From Paenibacillus pectinilyticus (GTDB lineage Bacteria > Bacillota > Bacilli > Paenibacillales > NBRC-103111), in assembly GCF_001700435.1 (NCBI RefSeq), contig NZ_LYPC01000012.1, positions 186,001-250,000 of the forward strand: 64,000 nt of DNA. The letters are read 5' to 3'. A program made the translations under genes and the position numbers. Under the pieces are notes generated by a model. The model saw nothing but the letters and a program-made list of their open reading frames with translations. It ran no database searches and was not told the DNA's origin. Below, in pieces: positions 34,774-43,916 of the stretch (its first letter is position 1; every line of letters begins with the position of its first letter).

Positions 34774-35232
34774 TTGAGCGGATTTAATCGCCATCCTTGG
34801 CTGAAGTGGGAACAGGTGGAAAAGTTTCTTGGACAAAAGCTGCCGTTCGCCGAAAAAGGGCAGACCTTTCTAGATAATATGACGTGGGCTGAAGGATATG
34901 TACAGGACATGCTGAAAAAAGCGATGCCAGGTTTCGACGCGAACATTTCAACCTCTGGATCTATCGGAACAGAGATTTTTGAAACGCACGAGCATGTCAT
35001 CATCAAAGTGAAAATTGCCAAAGATGAGGATCCTAGAGCGCTCCAAGTATTTGTCAAATCGAGTCAAATTAAGCTGACCGGTTTCGTGAACGGGAAGCCT
35101 CGGATCATTAAGCTCACTACACTTGTGCTGCCGCGAACGGCTAATGTAAGGTACAAGCAACGTCTGTTGGAAATCAAGGTTCGTAAACGCGCTTTGAAGG
35201 AGAATTATCATGAGGCTTATATCCGATACTAA
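34774..35232 (+). CDS. Hsp20/GerT-like spore protein
   Basis: The 152-aa protein has an alpha-crystallin-like C-terminal half (FETHEHVIIKVKIAKDEDPR, LQVFVKSSQIKLTGFVNGK, RLLEIKVRKRA). It resembles the small heat-shock-like coat protein GerT of Bacillus. TTG 34774 has GAGGTGA 6 nt upstream; GTG 34765 lies inside that RBS. Its position divergent from gerP supports a role in the spore coat. It could also be an ordinary Hsp20. Confidence 0.65.
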   Translation: MSGFNRHPWLKWEQVEKFLGQKLPFAEKGQTFLDNMTWAEGYVQDMLKKAMPGFDANISTSGSIGTEIFETHEHVIIKVKIAKDEDPRALQVFVKSSQIKLTGFVNGKPRIIKLTTLVLPRTANVRYKQRLLEIKVRKRALKENYHEAYIRY

Positions 35233-35242
35233 ATCGCGTGCC

Positions 35243-35285
35243 CAAAAAAGCCTGATCAGATGGACATTCTCCATCTAATCAGGCT
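35243..35285 (-). terminator. Terminator of the NlpC/P60 gene
   Basis: AGCCTGATCAGATGGA pairs with CCATCTAATCAGGCT. On the minus strand six T follow. The stem shares its AGATGGA...TCCATCT core with the short palindromes at 23.6 and 49.6 kb. Confidence 0.8.
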
Positions 35286-35327
35286 CTAAAGGTACATGGG
35301 TATGCAATTATAATGTCAGCAAGTGAT

Positions 35328-35879
35328 CTATTTTAACACACGACGTGCCGTCATATAACGGGATGACCATGTGCCGCTATTCATATCTGTAATCCGTACA
35401 CCACCTGCACCGTAGGTTTGCAGGACTTTGTTATTCCCCATATAAATGGCTACGTGATGAATGACGCCAGGCTTACCAGGGATCGAGAAGAAGACCAGAT
35501 CGCCAACGCGAAGGTTACTTCTGGATACATACGTACCCACATGGGATTGTTGCTGAGATGTACGAGGCAGACTTACGCCTACTTTTTTGAATACATATTG
35601 TGTGAAGGAAGAACAGTCAAAGTTACGCGTTTGACCTGCGGTAGCACCAAATTTGTAAGGTGTACCTAAGTATTTTTTACCGATGGAAATGACTTGGCTG
35701 CCTTTAGATGAAGTAGCCGTCGCTGTAAGCGCTGTAGCATCAGCTGTTGCCGTAGTAGATGTTACTGTGGCCGCTTCCACTTTACCAGGTGCACTAGCGG
35801 CAGCCACGGATAATCCTATAGATACGGACAATGCCGTCACGACTAATTTCTTGTACCAAGTTTTTTGTGGGTTTTTCAT
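35328..35879 (-). CDS. Exported NlpC/P60-family peptidoglycan endopeptidase
   Basis: The 183-aa protein has a signal peptide ending near VEAA, a Thr/Ala-rich linker and a C-terminal NlpC/P60 domain. The catalytic Cys is in RNFDCSSFTQYVF and the His in VIHHVAIYMG, with LRVGDLVFF between them. It would cut D-gamma-Glu-meso-DAP bonds in wall peptides. It has no visible wall-binding module, so it may be freely secreted. Confidence 0.85.
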   Translation of the reverse strand: MKNPQKTWYKKLVVTALSVSIGLSVAAASAPGKVEAATVTSTTATADATALTATATSSKGSQVISIGKKYLGTPYKFGATAGQTRNFDCSSFTQYVFKKVGVSLPRTSQQQSHVGTYVSRSNLRVGDLVFFSIPGKPGVIHHVAIYMGNNKVLQTYGAGGVRITDMNSGTWSSRYMTARRVLK

Positions 35880-36131
35880 GGGGTTGCCTCCTTAGAGTTT
35901 TCGCTGAATTTTCGCAAGCTATCTTACATCGAAACCATGAAGCTTCGAGTAGTTGCAAGACCCTTGATCAGTTGACTCATATTCGAGTACCTTGCGAGGT
36001 GGTTGTCCACCTGAGACTCAGTATAGCAGATGAAAATTGCCCTATTATTTACCACGGCACCCTGAAAACAGTGATATAACTAGGGGAAACCCCGATTCTG
36101 AGAAAATGATGAGAATCCCCTTATAAAGTTC

Positions 36132-37493
36132 TTATTGACAGGATTGTGGAAGCGCTACACTAGCCGTCGTGCCTTGACCAAGGCTGCTTTGAAGCTCTAT
36201 GGTTCCTTGGTGTTTCTGCACAATATGCTGAGCAATCGCTAGTCCAAGCCCCGCCCCTCCTTGCTTCCGATTCCTTGCTTTATCCGCGCGATAGAAGCGA
36301 TCGAAAACATGCTGGAGCTCGTCCTCCGCAATACCGATGCCATGATCTATGACCTTGATCGTAATCCAGAACTCCTTCAGACTGATGTGAATATCGACGC
36401 GTTGTTGGCTATATTTCAAGGCATTGTCTACTAAAATAATAAGCAGCTGCCGGATCTGATAGGGATCTCCAGACATCGAAAGCTCGTGCATATCCGCGTC
36501 TACACGAATTTCTCTAGAAGACGTCACGCGGAGGGAGGCTGCAGTTTGCTCCACAAGCGGTATCAGATCGAACGTCGTATTCTGCTCACAGTTTTCACGT
36601 GTGGTATCTGTGAGGGAAAGTAGATTTTGCGTGAGCAGCTTTAATTGCGCCGACTCGGATACGATGGCTTCCAAGGCTTCTTCCCGCAATTGATCATTAC
36701 TGGAGGCCCATCTTCGCAATAAGCTGGCATAGCTTTCAATAATGGTGAGCGGCGTTCTAAGCTCATGGGATGCATCGGCTAGGAATTGTTCCTGCTTACG
36801 GAACATTTCCTGCAGCCGATCAATCATCCGGTTGAAGGTGGCACCCAGCATCATGAGCTCATCGTTCGCATGTTTGGTAGGCAAGACAATATGACGGAAT
36901 GAACCGCTTTTCTCGATGTTTTGCATCGTTGTAATAAATTGTTGAAGCGGACGAAAAAGAACATTCGTATAAAAATAACCACCGATGAGTGTCAGAATCA
37001 GCGCGCCGATGGACGTTAGGACGAGGATCGAGATCAACATATTGGCGTAAGTCCCTAATCGTCTCAAATTCCGGCCAATTTCTAAGAGCGCCACCTGTTT
37101 GCCATCCTTGAATACTGGCGTTCTCACGAAAAGGAGAATACCTTCTTCATGATTCGTGATTAATACATCGGAAGCCACGGTGGCATAGCTGGCTGGAAAT
37201 TTTGCGAGACTGGTATCTGAAGAAATCTCATGAGCTACTTGGGAGTCAGGCGTTATATAACGCAGCATTTCTTGGGGAATGAGAAGCTCGTCCATTTGCG
37301 AATTGTCCTTCCAATACTCTGGATGGTTAGGCAGATCCTTCAGGAGAAGAGCGCTGGCTTTATCTTTCAAAAGGTCAATTTCGCCTTTGGTCGTTACCCG
37401 AATGAACATGTAATACACGAAGGTAAAACTGAAGAAGAGAATCACCATCAAGCCGACCGTTACCCACAATGTGATCTTGAGTCTTAGGCTCAT
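36132..37493 (-). CDS. Membrane sensor histidine kinase
   Basis: The 453-aa kinase has two membrane helices (about 8-30 and 155-178) around an extracytoplasmic sensor region and a HAMP. The H-box is FLADASHELRTPLT. The ATPase domain has N-box LVDNALKYS, G1 DHGIGI and G2 GGAGLGLAIA. Its start overlaps the stop of the response regulator gene by 4 nt (ATGA), so the two are translationally coupled. Signal unknown; the layout resembles YkoH/CssS-type envelope sensors. Confidence 0.85.
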   Translation of the reverse strand: MSLRLKITLWVTVGLMVILFFSFTFVYYMFIRVTTKGEIDLLKDKASALLLKDLPNHPEYWKDNSQMDELLIPQEMLRYITPDSQVAHEISSDTSLAKFPASYATVASDVLITNHEEGILLFVRTPVFKDGKQVALLEIGRNLRRLGTYANMLISILVLTSIGALILTLIGGYFYTNVLFRPLQQFITTMQNIEKSGSFRHIVLPTKHANDELMMLGATFNRMIDRLQEMFRKQEQFLADASHELRTPLTIIESYASLLRRWASSNDQLREEALEAIVSESAQLKLLTQNLLSLTDTTRENCEQNTTFDLIPLVEQTAASLRVTSSREIRVDADMHELSMSGDPYQIRQLLIILVDNALKYSQQRVDIHISLKEFWITIKVIDHGIGIAEDELQHVFDRFYRADKARNRKQGGAGLGLAIAQHIVQKHQGTIELQSSLGQGTTASVALPQSCQ

Positions 37494-38251
37494 ACAGGCT
37501 CTCGCCCATCGGCAGAGGAGGTGCCAACATTCTCTTCTGCGGCAGAAGGGGGCTCGTATTTAATTAAATAACCGATGCCGCGGATCGTTTGAATGAGCTT
37601 TGTTGAGAAGGGCTTGTCTACCTTTTGCCGCAAATAACGGATATACACATCGACGACATTGGTATCCCCGATGAAATCATAACCCCACACTTCGGTGATG
37701 ATCTGCTCCCGGGACATCACCTCGTTCTGATGCTGGATAAGAAAGCGCAGCAAATCAAACTCGGTTGGCGTCAGTTCGATTGCGGTGCCTTCACGCGAGA
37801 CGGCTCTGCTTTTCAAATCCATTGTAAGCTCGTCGATGCGAAGCAAATGCGCCTGTTCAGCCGCAGGTGCCGCCAGCTCCTGCAGACTTTTCTGCCGAAG
37901 CAGACTGCGGATGCGAGCAAGCAGCTCGATTGTAGCGAAAGGCTTCGTGACATAATCATTAGCCCCTTGATCTAATCCACTGACGCGATCAGGAATTGCA
38001 TCACGCGCCGTCAGCAGAATGACAGGCAGCGAGGGATTCAGCTGCCTGATACGCCGCAGAACTTCAAGTCCGTTAAGTTCAGGGAGCATCACATCAAGCA
38101 GGACGAGATCCCACTCTTGCTCGTTCAAGGCTGCCTCAAGACCTGAACGCCCATCCCCTCGGATTAATACTTCATAACCTTCATGCTCTAATTCTAACTG
38201 CAGGACACGAGCAATACGTTCTTCATCTTCAATTAGCAAAATGCGGCTCAT
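37490..38251 (-). CDS. OmpR/PhoB-type response regulator
   Basis: The 253-aa protein has a receiver domain (LLIEDEERIAR, phospho-Asp in LVLLDVMLPELNG, KPFATIEL) and a winged HTH (LTPTEFDLLRFLIQHQNEVM, IRGIGYLIKYEPP). It is encoded just upstream of its partner kinase in one operon. Confidence 0.9.
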   Translation of the reverse strand: MSRILLIEDEERIARVLQLELEHEGYEVLIRGDGRSGLEAALNEQEWDLVLLDVMLPELNGLEVLRRIRQLNPSLPVILLTARDAIPDRVSGLDQGANDYVTKPFATIELLARIRSLLRQKSLQELAAPAAEQAHLLRIDELTMDLKSRAVSREGTAIELTPTEFDLLRFLIQHQNEVMSREQIITEVWGYDFIGDTNVVDVYIRYLRQKVDKPFSTKLIQTIRGIGYLIKYEPPSAAEENVGTSSADGREPV

Positions 38252-38357
38252 AACGGATCGTATTCACTCCTATTGGTCGCCGCTTGAGGGCAGCAGCATC
38301 GTCAGTATCGTTCCCTTAGTTTCCTCTCACCGACAGCGTTACATACCTCTGGCGAAG

Positions 38358-39269
38358 CTAGAGCCGTTTCGGCAGCCAGAAAATCTCTTCACATTTGATA
38401 AAAGATTGTAGAAATTCCGGTTCAACCGCTATTTGAGATCGGTAAGCAAGCATTGCTTGCCATTTACAATAAGCCTGCCCCATCGAGAGGGGACGCCGAA
38501 TAGGTGGAGGCCATGACACATGCATAGGAATGCGGTGGCCGTCTGCCCAGTGTGCTTCGAAAGGTTGTTCAGGTGTAATCCCGCGCGGCCACGGCCACTG
38601 GGTTTCCACTCCGCTGTGGATCAAATAGGTGTACACCGCCCCTTGGTAATGCAGCTGTGTGACAGCTTCCATGACGAAGGCATGCGCAGCAGCGTGGTCG
38701 AGATGGGTATCGGCAGCATCGGTGACGTAGATTTCTTTGGGCTGCAGCGCGTAGATGAGTGCCTTCGTATCGCCTAAAGCGCAAGCGTGGCGATACGGGG
38801 CGGGGCAACCGTAACGCTGTGTGTGAAAATCAGGCACAAGCGCGCCGTACGTAGCCTGGCGCTCTGTAAAACGCTGCTGAAAGGGCGGCATCTCTCGCGT
38901 AGTGGCAAAAACACGATCAAGCCCGGCATCGGGGTAGCCGAGGAAGGTAAGATCCTGCGGGCGGAGTCCGATCCGCGCAGCGGCTGTCGTGGCTTCTTGC
39001 TGGCGTATGCGAGCCAGCTCCCAATAATCCGCAGGCCCCAGCGCCTCAGGCGGCTTATTGAACAAGCGTGTAGCTGCCTCTGGATAGCCGTCCCCATTGG
39101 TGAAAAACACAACATGAACCCTTTTGCCGCACGCGACGGCTTCCATCATGATACCAGCAGCGCCCAATATTTCATCATCGGGGTGTGGGGCAAACACCAG
39201 TATATCTACAGGACAGAGACGTAACGGCCATCCCGTCCCCCTCATTCCATCCCATTTGTCCAAATTCAA
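38358..39269 (-). CDS. PIG-L/LmbE-family deacetylase
   Basis: The protein of about 303 aa has the zinc motif FAPHPDDEILGA and the second His motif DTHLDHAAAHAF. Members deacetylate GlcNAc-linked substrates (for example BshB in bacillithiol synthesis, or glycolipids). TTG 39269 is chosen because GGGAGGA lies 8 nt upstream; the frame continues to 39311 without an RBS. It lies 89 nt after the ger receptor operon on the same strand with no clear terminator between, so co-expression in spores is possible. Confidence 0.75.
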   Translation of the reverse strand: MNLDKWDGMRGTGWPLRLCPVDILVFAPHPDDEILGAAGIMMEAVACGKRVHVVFFTNGDGYPEAATRLFNKPPEALGPADYWELARIRQQEATTAAARIGLRPQDLTFLGYPDAGLDRVFATTREMPPFQQRFTERQATYGALVPDFHTQRYGCPAPYRHACALGDTKALIYALQPKEIYVTDAADTHLDHAAAHAFVMEAVTQLHYQGAVYTYLIHSGVETQWPWPRGITPEQPFEAHWADGHRIPMHVSWPPPIRRPLSMGQAYCKWQAMLAYRSQIAVEPEFLQSFIKCEEIFWLPKRL

Positions 39270-39358
39270 CGAAAATTCCTCCCTACATCCTAGCTGCTTC
39301 CATGCTAGCAATGTATGTAGGCAGGGGCGGAAACGTGAGGAGAGGCGGGAGACTTGGC

Positions 39359-39562
39359 TTACTTCCAGGCTGGGAATATGGGCTTGGTGGGTTCAGGTAG
39401 GTGAAGACCGCCGATATAGGCACAGCCAACTCCCCAAGCTATGATCATCCAGAGGAGGAAGATCAACGACTGTTTACGCGTACCATTTTTGCGCCAATAG
39501 TTCATTTGTTGCAGGGTGATGAGAATAGAGACGAGCGTAAGCAGGATCCATTTGAGCCACAT
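39359..39562 (-). CDS. Small two-helix membrane protein of the ger operon (D-subunit-like)
   Basis: The 67-aa protein has helix 1 (WILLTLVSILITLQQMNY), a basic turn (WRKNGTRKQS), helix 2 (LIFLLWMIIAWGVGCAYIGGL) and a short Pro-rich tail. Its ATG shares one base with the stop of the gerC-like gene (TAATG), so it is translationally coupled to it. Small two-helix D subunits are known in some germinant receptor operons. Position and topology fit that role. Confidence 0.7.
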   Translation of the reverse strand: MWLKWILLTLVSILITLQQMNYWRKNGTRKQSLIFLLWMIIAWGVGCAYIGGLHLPEPTKPIFPAWK

Positions 39563-40725
39563 TAATCGCTCACCTCATCCTCTTCCAAGTAATAAGGGGC
39601 GCCTTGAACACCCATATCATCAATGTTTGCAGATACGTTCATTTGGATGTCCACATCAGGATATAGGGTAGGCCACTTCTTCTCAATTTGTTTCCAAACC
39701 TTTGGATACTTGCGGTACACCGTTTGCCCAAGGCCTGCAGAGTCGGTCTGGTAGGTTTTCTGCAAAGTGTGGAAGAGCTTCTGAAAAACTTCCGTGATTT
39801 GCTCTTGAAAGGACACATTAAGCTTCTCCATGATGGCGGGGTCGCTGGTGTCAAGGGCTGTTCGATTATCCACAATATTCCCAGACGCTTTAATAGCTAA
39901 GGTGAATTGGGGCTGCTCATTGACGATTCGAACTTGCCTGGCTATGTGTATTTTAGTTACCCGCACAGAAAGATGATTGGTCTGTCCGGGAATCGTGACA
40001 TTCACGTTTCCAAAAGGCTTTTTCCCAAGTAACGTAATAAGCGCAACAGCTTGCATGTCACTCACATAGCCGACCAAGGATGTTTTCTTAAATAGGGCCA
40101 GGCTATCCATTTGAATCTTGCCGTCTTCACTTTTCGAAAACGCAGCAGCAACCGGCTCTATCCCTGCAGCGGCAGACGAAACATAGAAATCACGAAGCAT
40201 CGATGGTGCTCTCATTTTTCTAACTATGATTTCGCGCAGCGCCTCTTCCTTCGTAGCTTCTAATGGATATTCAGTCTCCACTAGACTTTTGGCATCCGTG
40301 TCTCGTGCAATAACGATATAGGTTCTTAAACGATTCTTGGGATCCCTAGAAATCATATCGAGCAAAGAGGACAGATCATGACGAGCTAGATAGTCGCCAA
40401 CGATGAAAATACGGCGGTGAGAAGGCAATTCATCCCTAGATAGCTTGCGTTCCATCCGCAAGGTCATAGATGCGATATTATCACCATAGTCCATGAGGGG
40501 CATGTATGTTTTCTGTTGCGTCCCACCGCTCGTGGTCAATTGACCCGCGCCGATTGATTTGGGAATGGCAATCTGGACATATCCGCGATACTTGCCTGTC
40601 TCCGGCATTTGATCGAATGCGGTAAGCTGCAGAATGGCGATATCATTAATCTCTTTACGATCCCAGCAGCCTGTGAGTGTAACAAGACTGAGTACACACG
40701 TCGTAAGCAGCAGCTTCGCTTTCAT
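39562..40725 (-). CDS. Ger(x)C-family germinant receptor lipoprotein
   Basis: The 387-aa lipoprotein has signal and lipobox LVTLTGCWDRKEIND, the conserved WDRKEI start of mature GerC proteins. The three-domain C-subunit pattern continues (GQLTTSGGTQ, HRRIFIVGDYLARHDL, RTYIVIARD). It should be lipid-anchored on the outer face of the spore inner membrane as the C subunit of a germinant receptor. It is coupled by one-base overlap to genes on both sides. Confidence 0.85.
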   Translation of the reverse strand: MKAKLLLTTCVLSLVTLTGCWDRKEINDIAILQLTAFDQMPETGKYRGYVQIAIPKSIGAGQLTTSGGTQQKTYMPLMDYGDNIASMTLRMERKLSRDELPSHRRIFIVGDYLARHDLSSLLDMISRDPKNRLRTYIVIARDTDAKSLVETEYPLEATKEEALREIIVRKMRAPSMLRDFYVSSAAAGIEPVAAAFSKSEDGKIQMDSLALFKKTSLVGYVSDMQAVALITLLGKKPFGNVNVTIPGQTNHLSVRVTKIHIARQVRIVNEQPQFTLAIKASGNIVDNRTALDTSDPAIMEKLNVSFQEQITEVFQKLFHTLQKTYQTDSAGLGQTVYRKYPKVWKQIEKKWPTLYPDVDIQMNVSANIDDMGVQGAPYYLEEDEVSD

Positions 40726-42164
40726 TATTCATGCCTCTTCTTATTGAATTTAGGAGGAGGGGGGACGGTATCACGGTTAATTAGCCAGTGCGGAGAACGC
40801 ACAAGGAAATCGCGCAAGCCTTTTAACTTCAATGGCGCAATGGGACCCATGTAGGGAACGCCTACGGAACGAATACCCGTCAAGTAAATAGTCAGTGTGA
40901 ATAATCCTAACAGAATCCCGACGAATCCCAGCGTGCCTGCTAACAAGAGCAGAAGTAAGCGCAGAATTCGAATGGAGAAGGTCATGTTATAGCGCGGAAT
41001 CATGAAAGATGCGATGCCCGTCACAGAAACAACGATGACCATTGGCGTCGACACAATTCCTGCTTGCACAACAGCTTGACCAATAACAAGGGCACCGACG
41101 ATGGAGACGGTTTGTCCCATGACCCGAGGCAAGCGAAGTATAGCTTCACGCAGCGCCTCGAACGTAATTTCCATAATGAGCGCTTCGACCAGTGCAGGAA
41201 AGGGGGAGGCTTCACGTGCCCCTGCCACGGAGAGTAGCAAATTGGTTGGCAGCATTTCAGGATGGAAAGTTGTAATCGCCACATACAACGATGGTAAGAG
41301 GAGAGCAAGTACGATAGACAAGGTCCGGATGAGCCGTATAAAGGTTGCACTTGTGAACATCAAGTAATAGTCTTCACTAGACTGGAAGGCTGACCAGAAT
41401 TGAAAAGGAGCCAGTAAGACGAAGGGGGTATTGTTCGTGAAAATAGACACCTTGCCTTCAAGAAGTGCGCCAGCGACGACATCGGGTCTTTCCGTATATT
41501 CCATCGTTGGAAAAATACTAAAAGGATGATCACGAATCATTTCTTCGATATAGTTGCTCTCTAGAACCGCATCAATATGGATGGCAGATATTCGCTTGGT
41601 CAATTCATCGACAATGCCTTGATCTGCGATCCCATCCAAATAAATCATGCGCACTTCAGTTTGGGTCAGCGCCCCAATTTGCCAAGTCTTCATGCGGATC
41701 TTATCTGTCTTCAAACGGCGTCGCAGCAAAGCAATATTCGTCTCTAAAAGTTCTGTAAAACCTTCCCGCGGCCCGCGTACGCCTGATTCTGTTTCTGGTT
41801 TCTCAATCCCGCGATGCGGCAGGGAGATTAGATTCGCCAGAAGCACCTGCTGCTGGCCTTGCTCGGCAATCATAACAAAGCCAGTTAACAGGTTGTCTAT
41901 TAAGGATTCGAAGATGTCGACTCGGGTCAACTCGGGCGTCAATACGTGAGAAGAGAGCGTCTCGATCGATGGTTGAGCCTCTGTGAGGGGCTTGATAATT
42001 TCTCGTTCAACGCGCTCAGCATCGACAAGTCCCGAGATATAGGCAATCAGTGTTGTTCGTATAGATACGAATACCAAATCTGGGTCGTGACCCAGTTGTT
42101 GATTGATATCAACTTGCAGTTGCAGCGTATCAATAGTTCCATCTAAAGGAGCTTGTTGCCTCAT
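40725..42164 (-). CDS. GerA-family germinant receptor A subunit
   Basis: The 479-aa protein has a cytosolic N-terminal half of about 250 residues (GFVMIAEQGQQQVLLANLI, EPKTESGVRGPREGFTELLE-like stretch) and a C-terminal half with about five membrane helices (TLSIVLALLLPSLYVAITTF, PRVMGQTVSIVGALVIGQAV). Recognition residues include ESGVRGPREGFTE. With the B and C subunits it forms a receptor that senses nutrients and triggers germination. Confidence 0.9.
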   Translation of the reverse strand: MRQQAPLDGTIDTLQLQVDINQQLGHDPDLVFVSIRTTLIAYISGLVDAERVEREIIKPLTEAQPSIETLSSHVLTPELTRVDIFESLIDNLLTGFVMIAEQGQQQVLLANLISLPHRGIEKPETESGVRGPREGFTELLETNIALLRRRLKTDKIRMKTWQIGALTQTEVRMIYLDGIADQGIVDELTKRISAIHIDAVLESNYIEEMIRDHPFSIFPTMEYTERPDVVAGALLEGKVSIFTNNTPFVLLAPFQFWSAFQSSEDYYLMFTSATFIRLIRTLSIVLALLLPSLYVAITTFHPEMLPTNLLLSVAGAREASPFPALVEALIMEITFEALREAILRLPRVMGQTVSIVGALVIGQAVVQAGIVSTPMVIVVSVTGIASFMIPRYNMTFSIRILRLLLLLLAGTLGFVGILLGLFTLTIYLTGIRSVGVPYMGPIAPLKLKGLRDFLVRSPHWLINRDTVPPPPKFNKKRHE

Positions 42165-42175
42165 CGTAATCCTCC

Positions 42176-43270
42176 TTAATGCTGTACGCTTCGCTTTTTG
42201 AAGATCCCATTCAGCAGTAAAACAATCATGGGGATTACGACGAATAACGGAAGCTCAACAATCCAAGGTACAATTCTCAAACCAACAAAGATATGGCTCG
42301 CTATATTTTTGGCTGTATAAATGGAGATAAACCATATCAACAAGGAGACGGGAATAATAACGACGCGATGGTTATCCGTTCTCCACTGCGTGGTGATCGT
42401 TGTGCAAGCTGCATAGGCATACAGAATAATTTTGAACAAACCGCCTGTAATGAACGTCGTGACCACGAAGGGATCCAGATTATCGATGAAATCGGCAATT
42501 CGAATCAGTTGAAAGCTCGTCAGAAGCGGGTAGTAGGAGCGGGAAAATAAATCAGGACCTAGTGTACTGACGGCAATGAGATCGAGTATGACAAATACCA
42601 CGCCGACCAATAGGGAGGAGTACAGTGCGGCCTTACGGAACTTTTTGGGCTTCACTGTCAATTTCCAGAATACCGCGAAGACAATGACTTCGCCGAAGGT
42701 GGTCGTGAAACCAAGCGGGAGTACAGTCACGCCAATGCTTTTCCAATCCGAGGCAACCGGAAGCAGCCATGCGAAGTTGATAACATCTGAGAAGGCAAGC
42801 AAGATGAGCTGGATGCAGGTAAATAGGAAAACAATAATAATGCTTAGCTCAGCTAACCGAGCGATGCGTTCGATCCCCGCATAACAGGCATAAGCCACTA
42901 AGAGAACAACAAGCAGCATTAAGAGCGGAGCTGGGGTGGTAGGAAGCAGAAAAGTTCCCATGAGCTCGCCTAAATCCCTAAGAATCCTCCCGGCTTCGTA
43001 AATGAAAGTGCATGTATAAAAAGTGGTGAACAGATGACCAATATGGCGGCCGAAGGTGATTTGGAGCAAGGAAACTAAGGTTTCTCCTGGGTTGCGTTCA
43101 TATAAACGAGTAAACATCCATACAATGCCTATTCCGATTATCGCGCTGAGTAAAGCGGCCAGCCAAGCGTCTTGTTTCGCACCGCCAGCAAAGCCAAATA
43201 CAATGGTCGTACCTAGCTGGAATAAGAACATGAGGCAGAATGTTTGCCATGTCGAGAGTACTTGAATCAA
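42176..43270 (-). CDS. GerB-type germinant receptor permease subunit
   Basis: The 364-aa protein is an APC-fold transporter relative with about ten helices, starting with FCLMFLFQLGTTIVFGFA. B subunits bind the germinant within this fold. TTG 43270 is chosen because AGGGGGG lies 5-6 nt upstream and it gives the normal family length; the frame runs on to 43492 but that extension overlaps a divergent gene and adds a non-homologous piece. It is the first gene of the operon B-A-C-D. Confidence 0.85.
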   Translation of the reverse strand: MIQVLSTWQTFCLMFLFQLGTTIVFGFAGGAKQDAWLAALLSAIIGIGIVWMFTRLYERNPGETLVSLLQITFGRHIGHLFTTFYTCTFIYEAGRILRDLGELMGTFLLPTTPAPLLMLLVVLLVAYACYAGIERIARLAELSIIIVFLFTCIQLILLAFSDVINFAWLLPVASDWKSIGVTVLPLGFTTTFGEVIVFAVFWKLTVKPKKFRKAALYSSLLVGVVFVILDLIAVSTLGPDLFSRSYYPLLTSFQLIRIADFIDNLDPFVVTTFITGGLFKIILYAYAACTTITTQWRTDNHRVVIIPVSLLIWFISIYTAKNIASHIFVGLRIVPWIVELPLFVVIPMIVLLLNGIFKKRSVQH

Positions 43271-43457
43271 ACAGAGCCCCCCTGACGTGCTAATGTCCTT
43301 ACTATTTTCAAAAGGAAGCAAAATTATCCTTACTTTCCCAGACTTACCTTGCAGCCCATTAAGGGGAGAGGAGTGTCCAAAAAGGTCGATTAGCCTAGTC
43401 CACCTCCCCTTGTTGCTACATAAAATACAAATATAGACGAATGAAGGAGCAGAACAA

Positions 43458-43781
43458 ATGAGTATAACTACGAAAAAGAAGGTGCCCATCAAACTTAAGC
43501 GGAAAGTAGAGATATCCCTCCGAGATCACGATGCGAGCGCTAAAGTCTACGTAGTGATTCATGGGAAGCTCAATCCGCGGGAAGTTATGGTGCAGGCAAT
43601 GCTGCGTTTAGAGGAAGGTCTTATCTATGCGGATGAGGGATGTTCCCAGATCATTGATAGTGACTTTATTGAGGTATACCGCAGAAGGAATCTTCATCGC
43701 CGAGTAGAGGAGGATTTCATCTTCTTGATTGATCGGGCCTACGCAGAGAATTATGTCGTTTCGGCAAAAATTATCAAGTAG
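43458..43781 (+). CDS. Hypothetical small basic protein
   Basis: The 107-aa protein starts MSITTKKKVPIKLKRKVEIS and is basic at the N-terminus, then predicted alpha/beta. GAAGGAG is 9 nt before ATG 43458. It is divergent from the ger operon. No family recognised. Confidence 0.6.
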   Translation: MSITTKKKVPIKLKRKVEISLRDHDASAKVYVVIHGKLNPREVMVQAMLRLEEGLIYADEGCSQIIDSDFIEVYRRRNLHRRVEEDFIFLIDRAYAENYVVSAKIIK

Positions 43782-43832
43782 TGAAGACGCATTATGACTA
43801 AAATGACAAGCGAGCTTCGTGAAATTGAACGC

Positions 43833-43896
43833 AAAAAACCCCTAATCGGGCAGATCAGAAGGTGTTGAAGCCTTCTTAAACTGGCGAATAGGGGTT
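43833..43896 (-). terminator. Terminator of the aldolase gene
   Basis: AACCCCTAATCG pairs with CGAATAGGGGTT, enclosing a second small hairpin (AGAAGG...CCTTCT). On the minus strand six T follow. Confidence 0.75.
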
Positions 43897-43916
43897 ATTA
43901 GGTTTCTATTTAGGTA

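Noticed and set aside
43271..43492. N-terminal extension of the GerB-type permease
   Set aside because: It makes the protein 74 residues longer than its family, overlaps a divergent gene with a good RBS, and a TTG with AGGGGGG gives the normal length.
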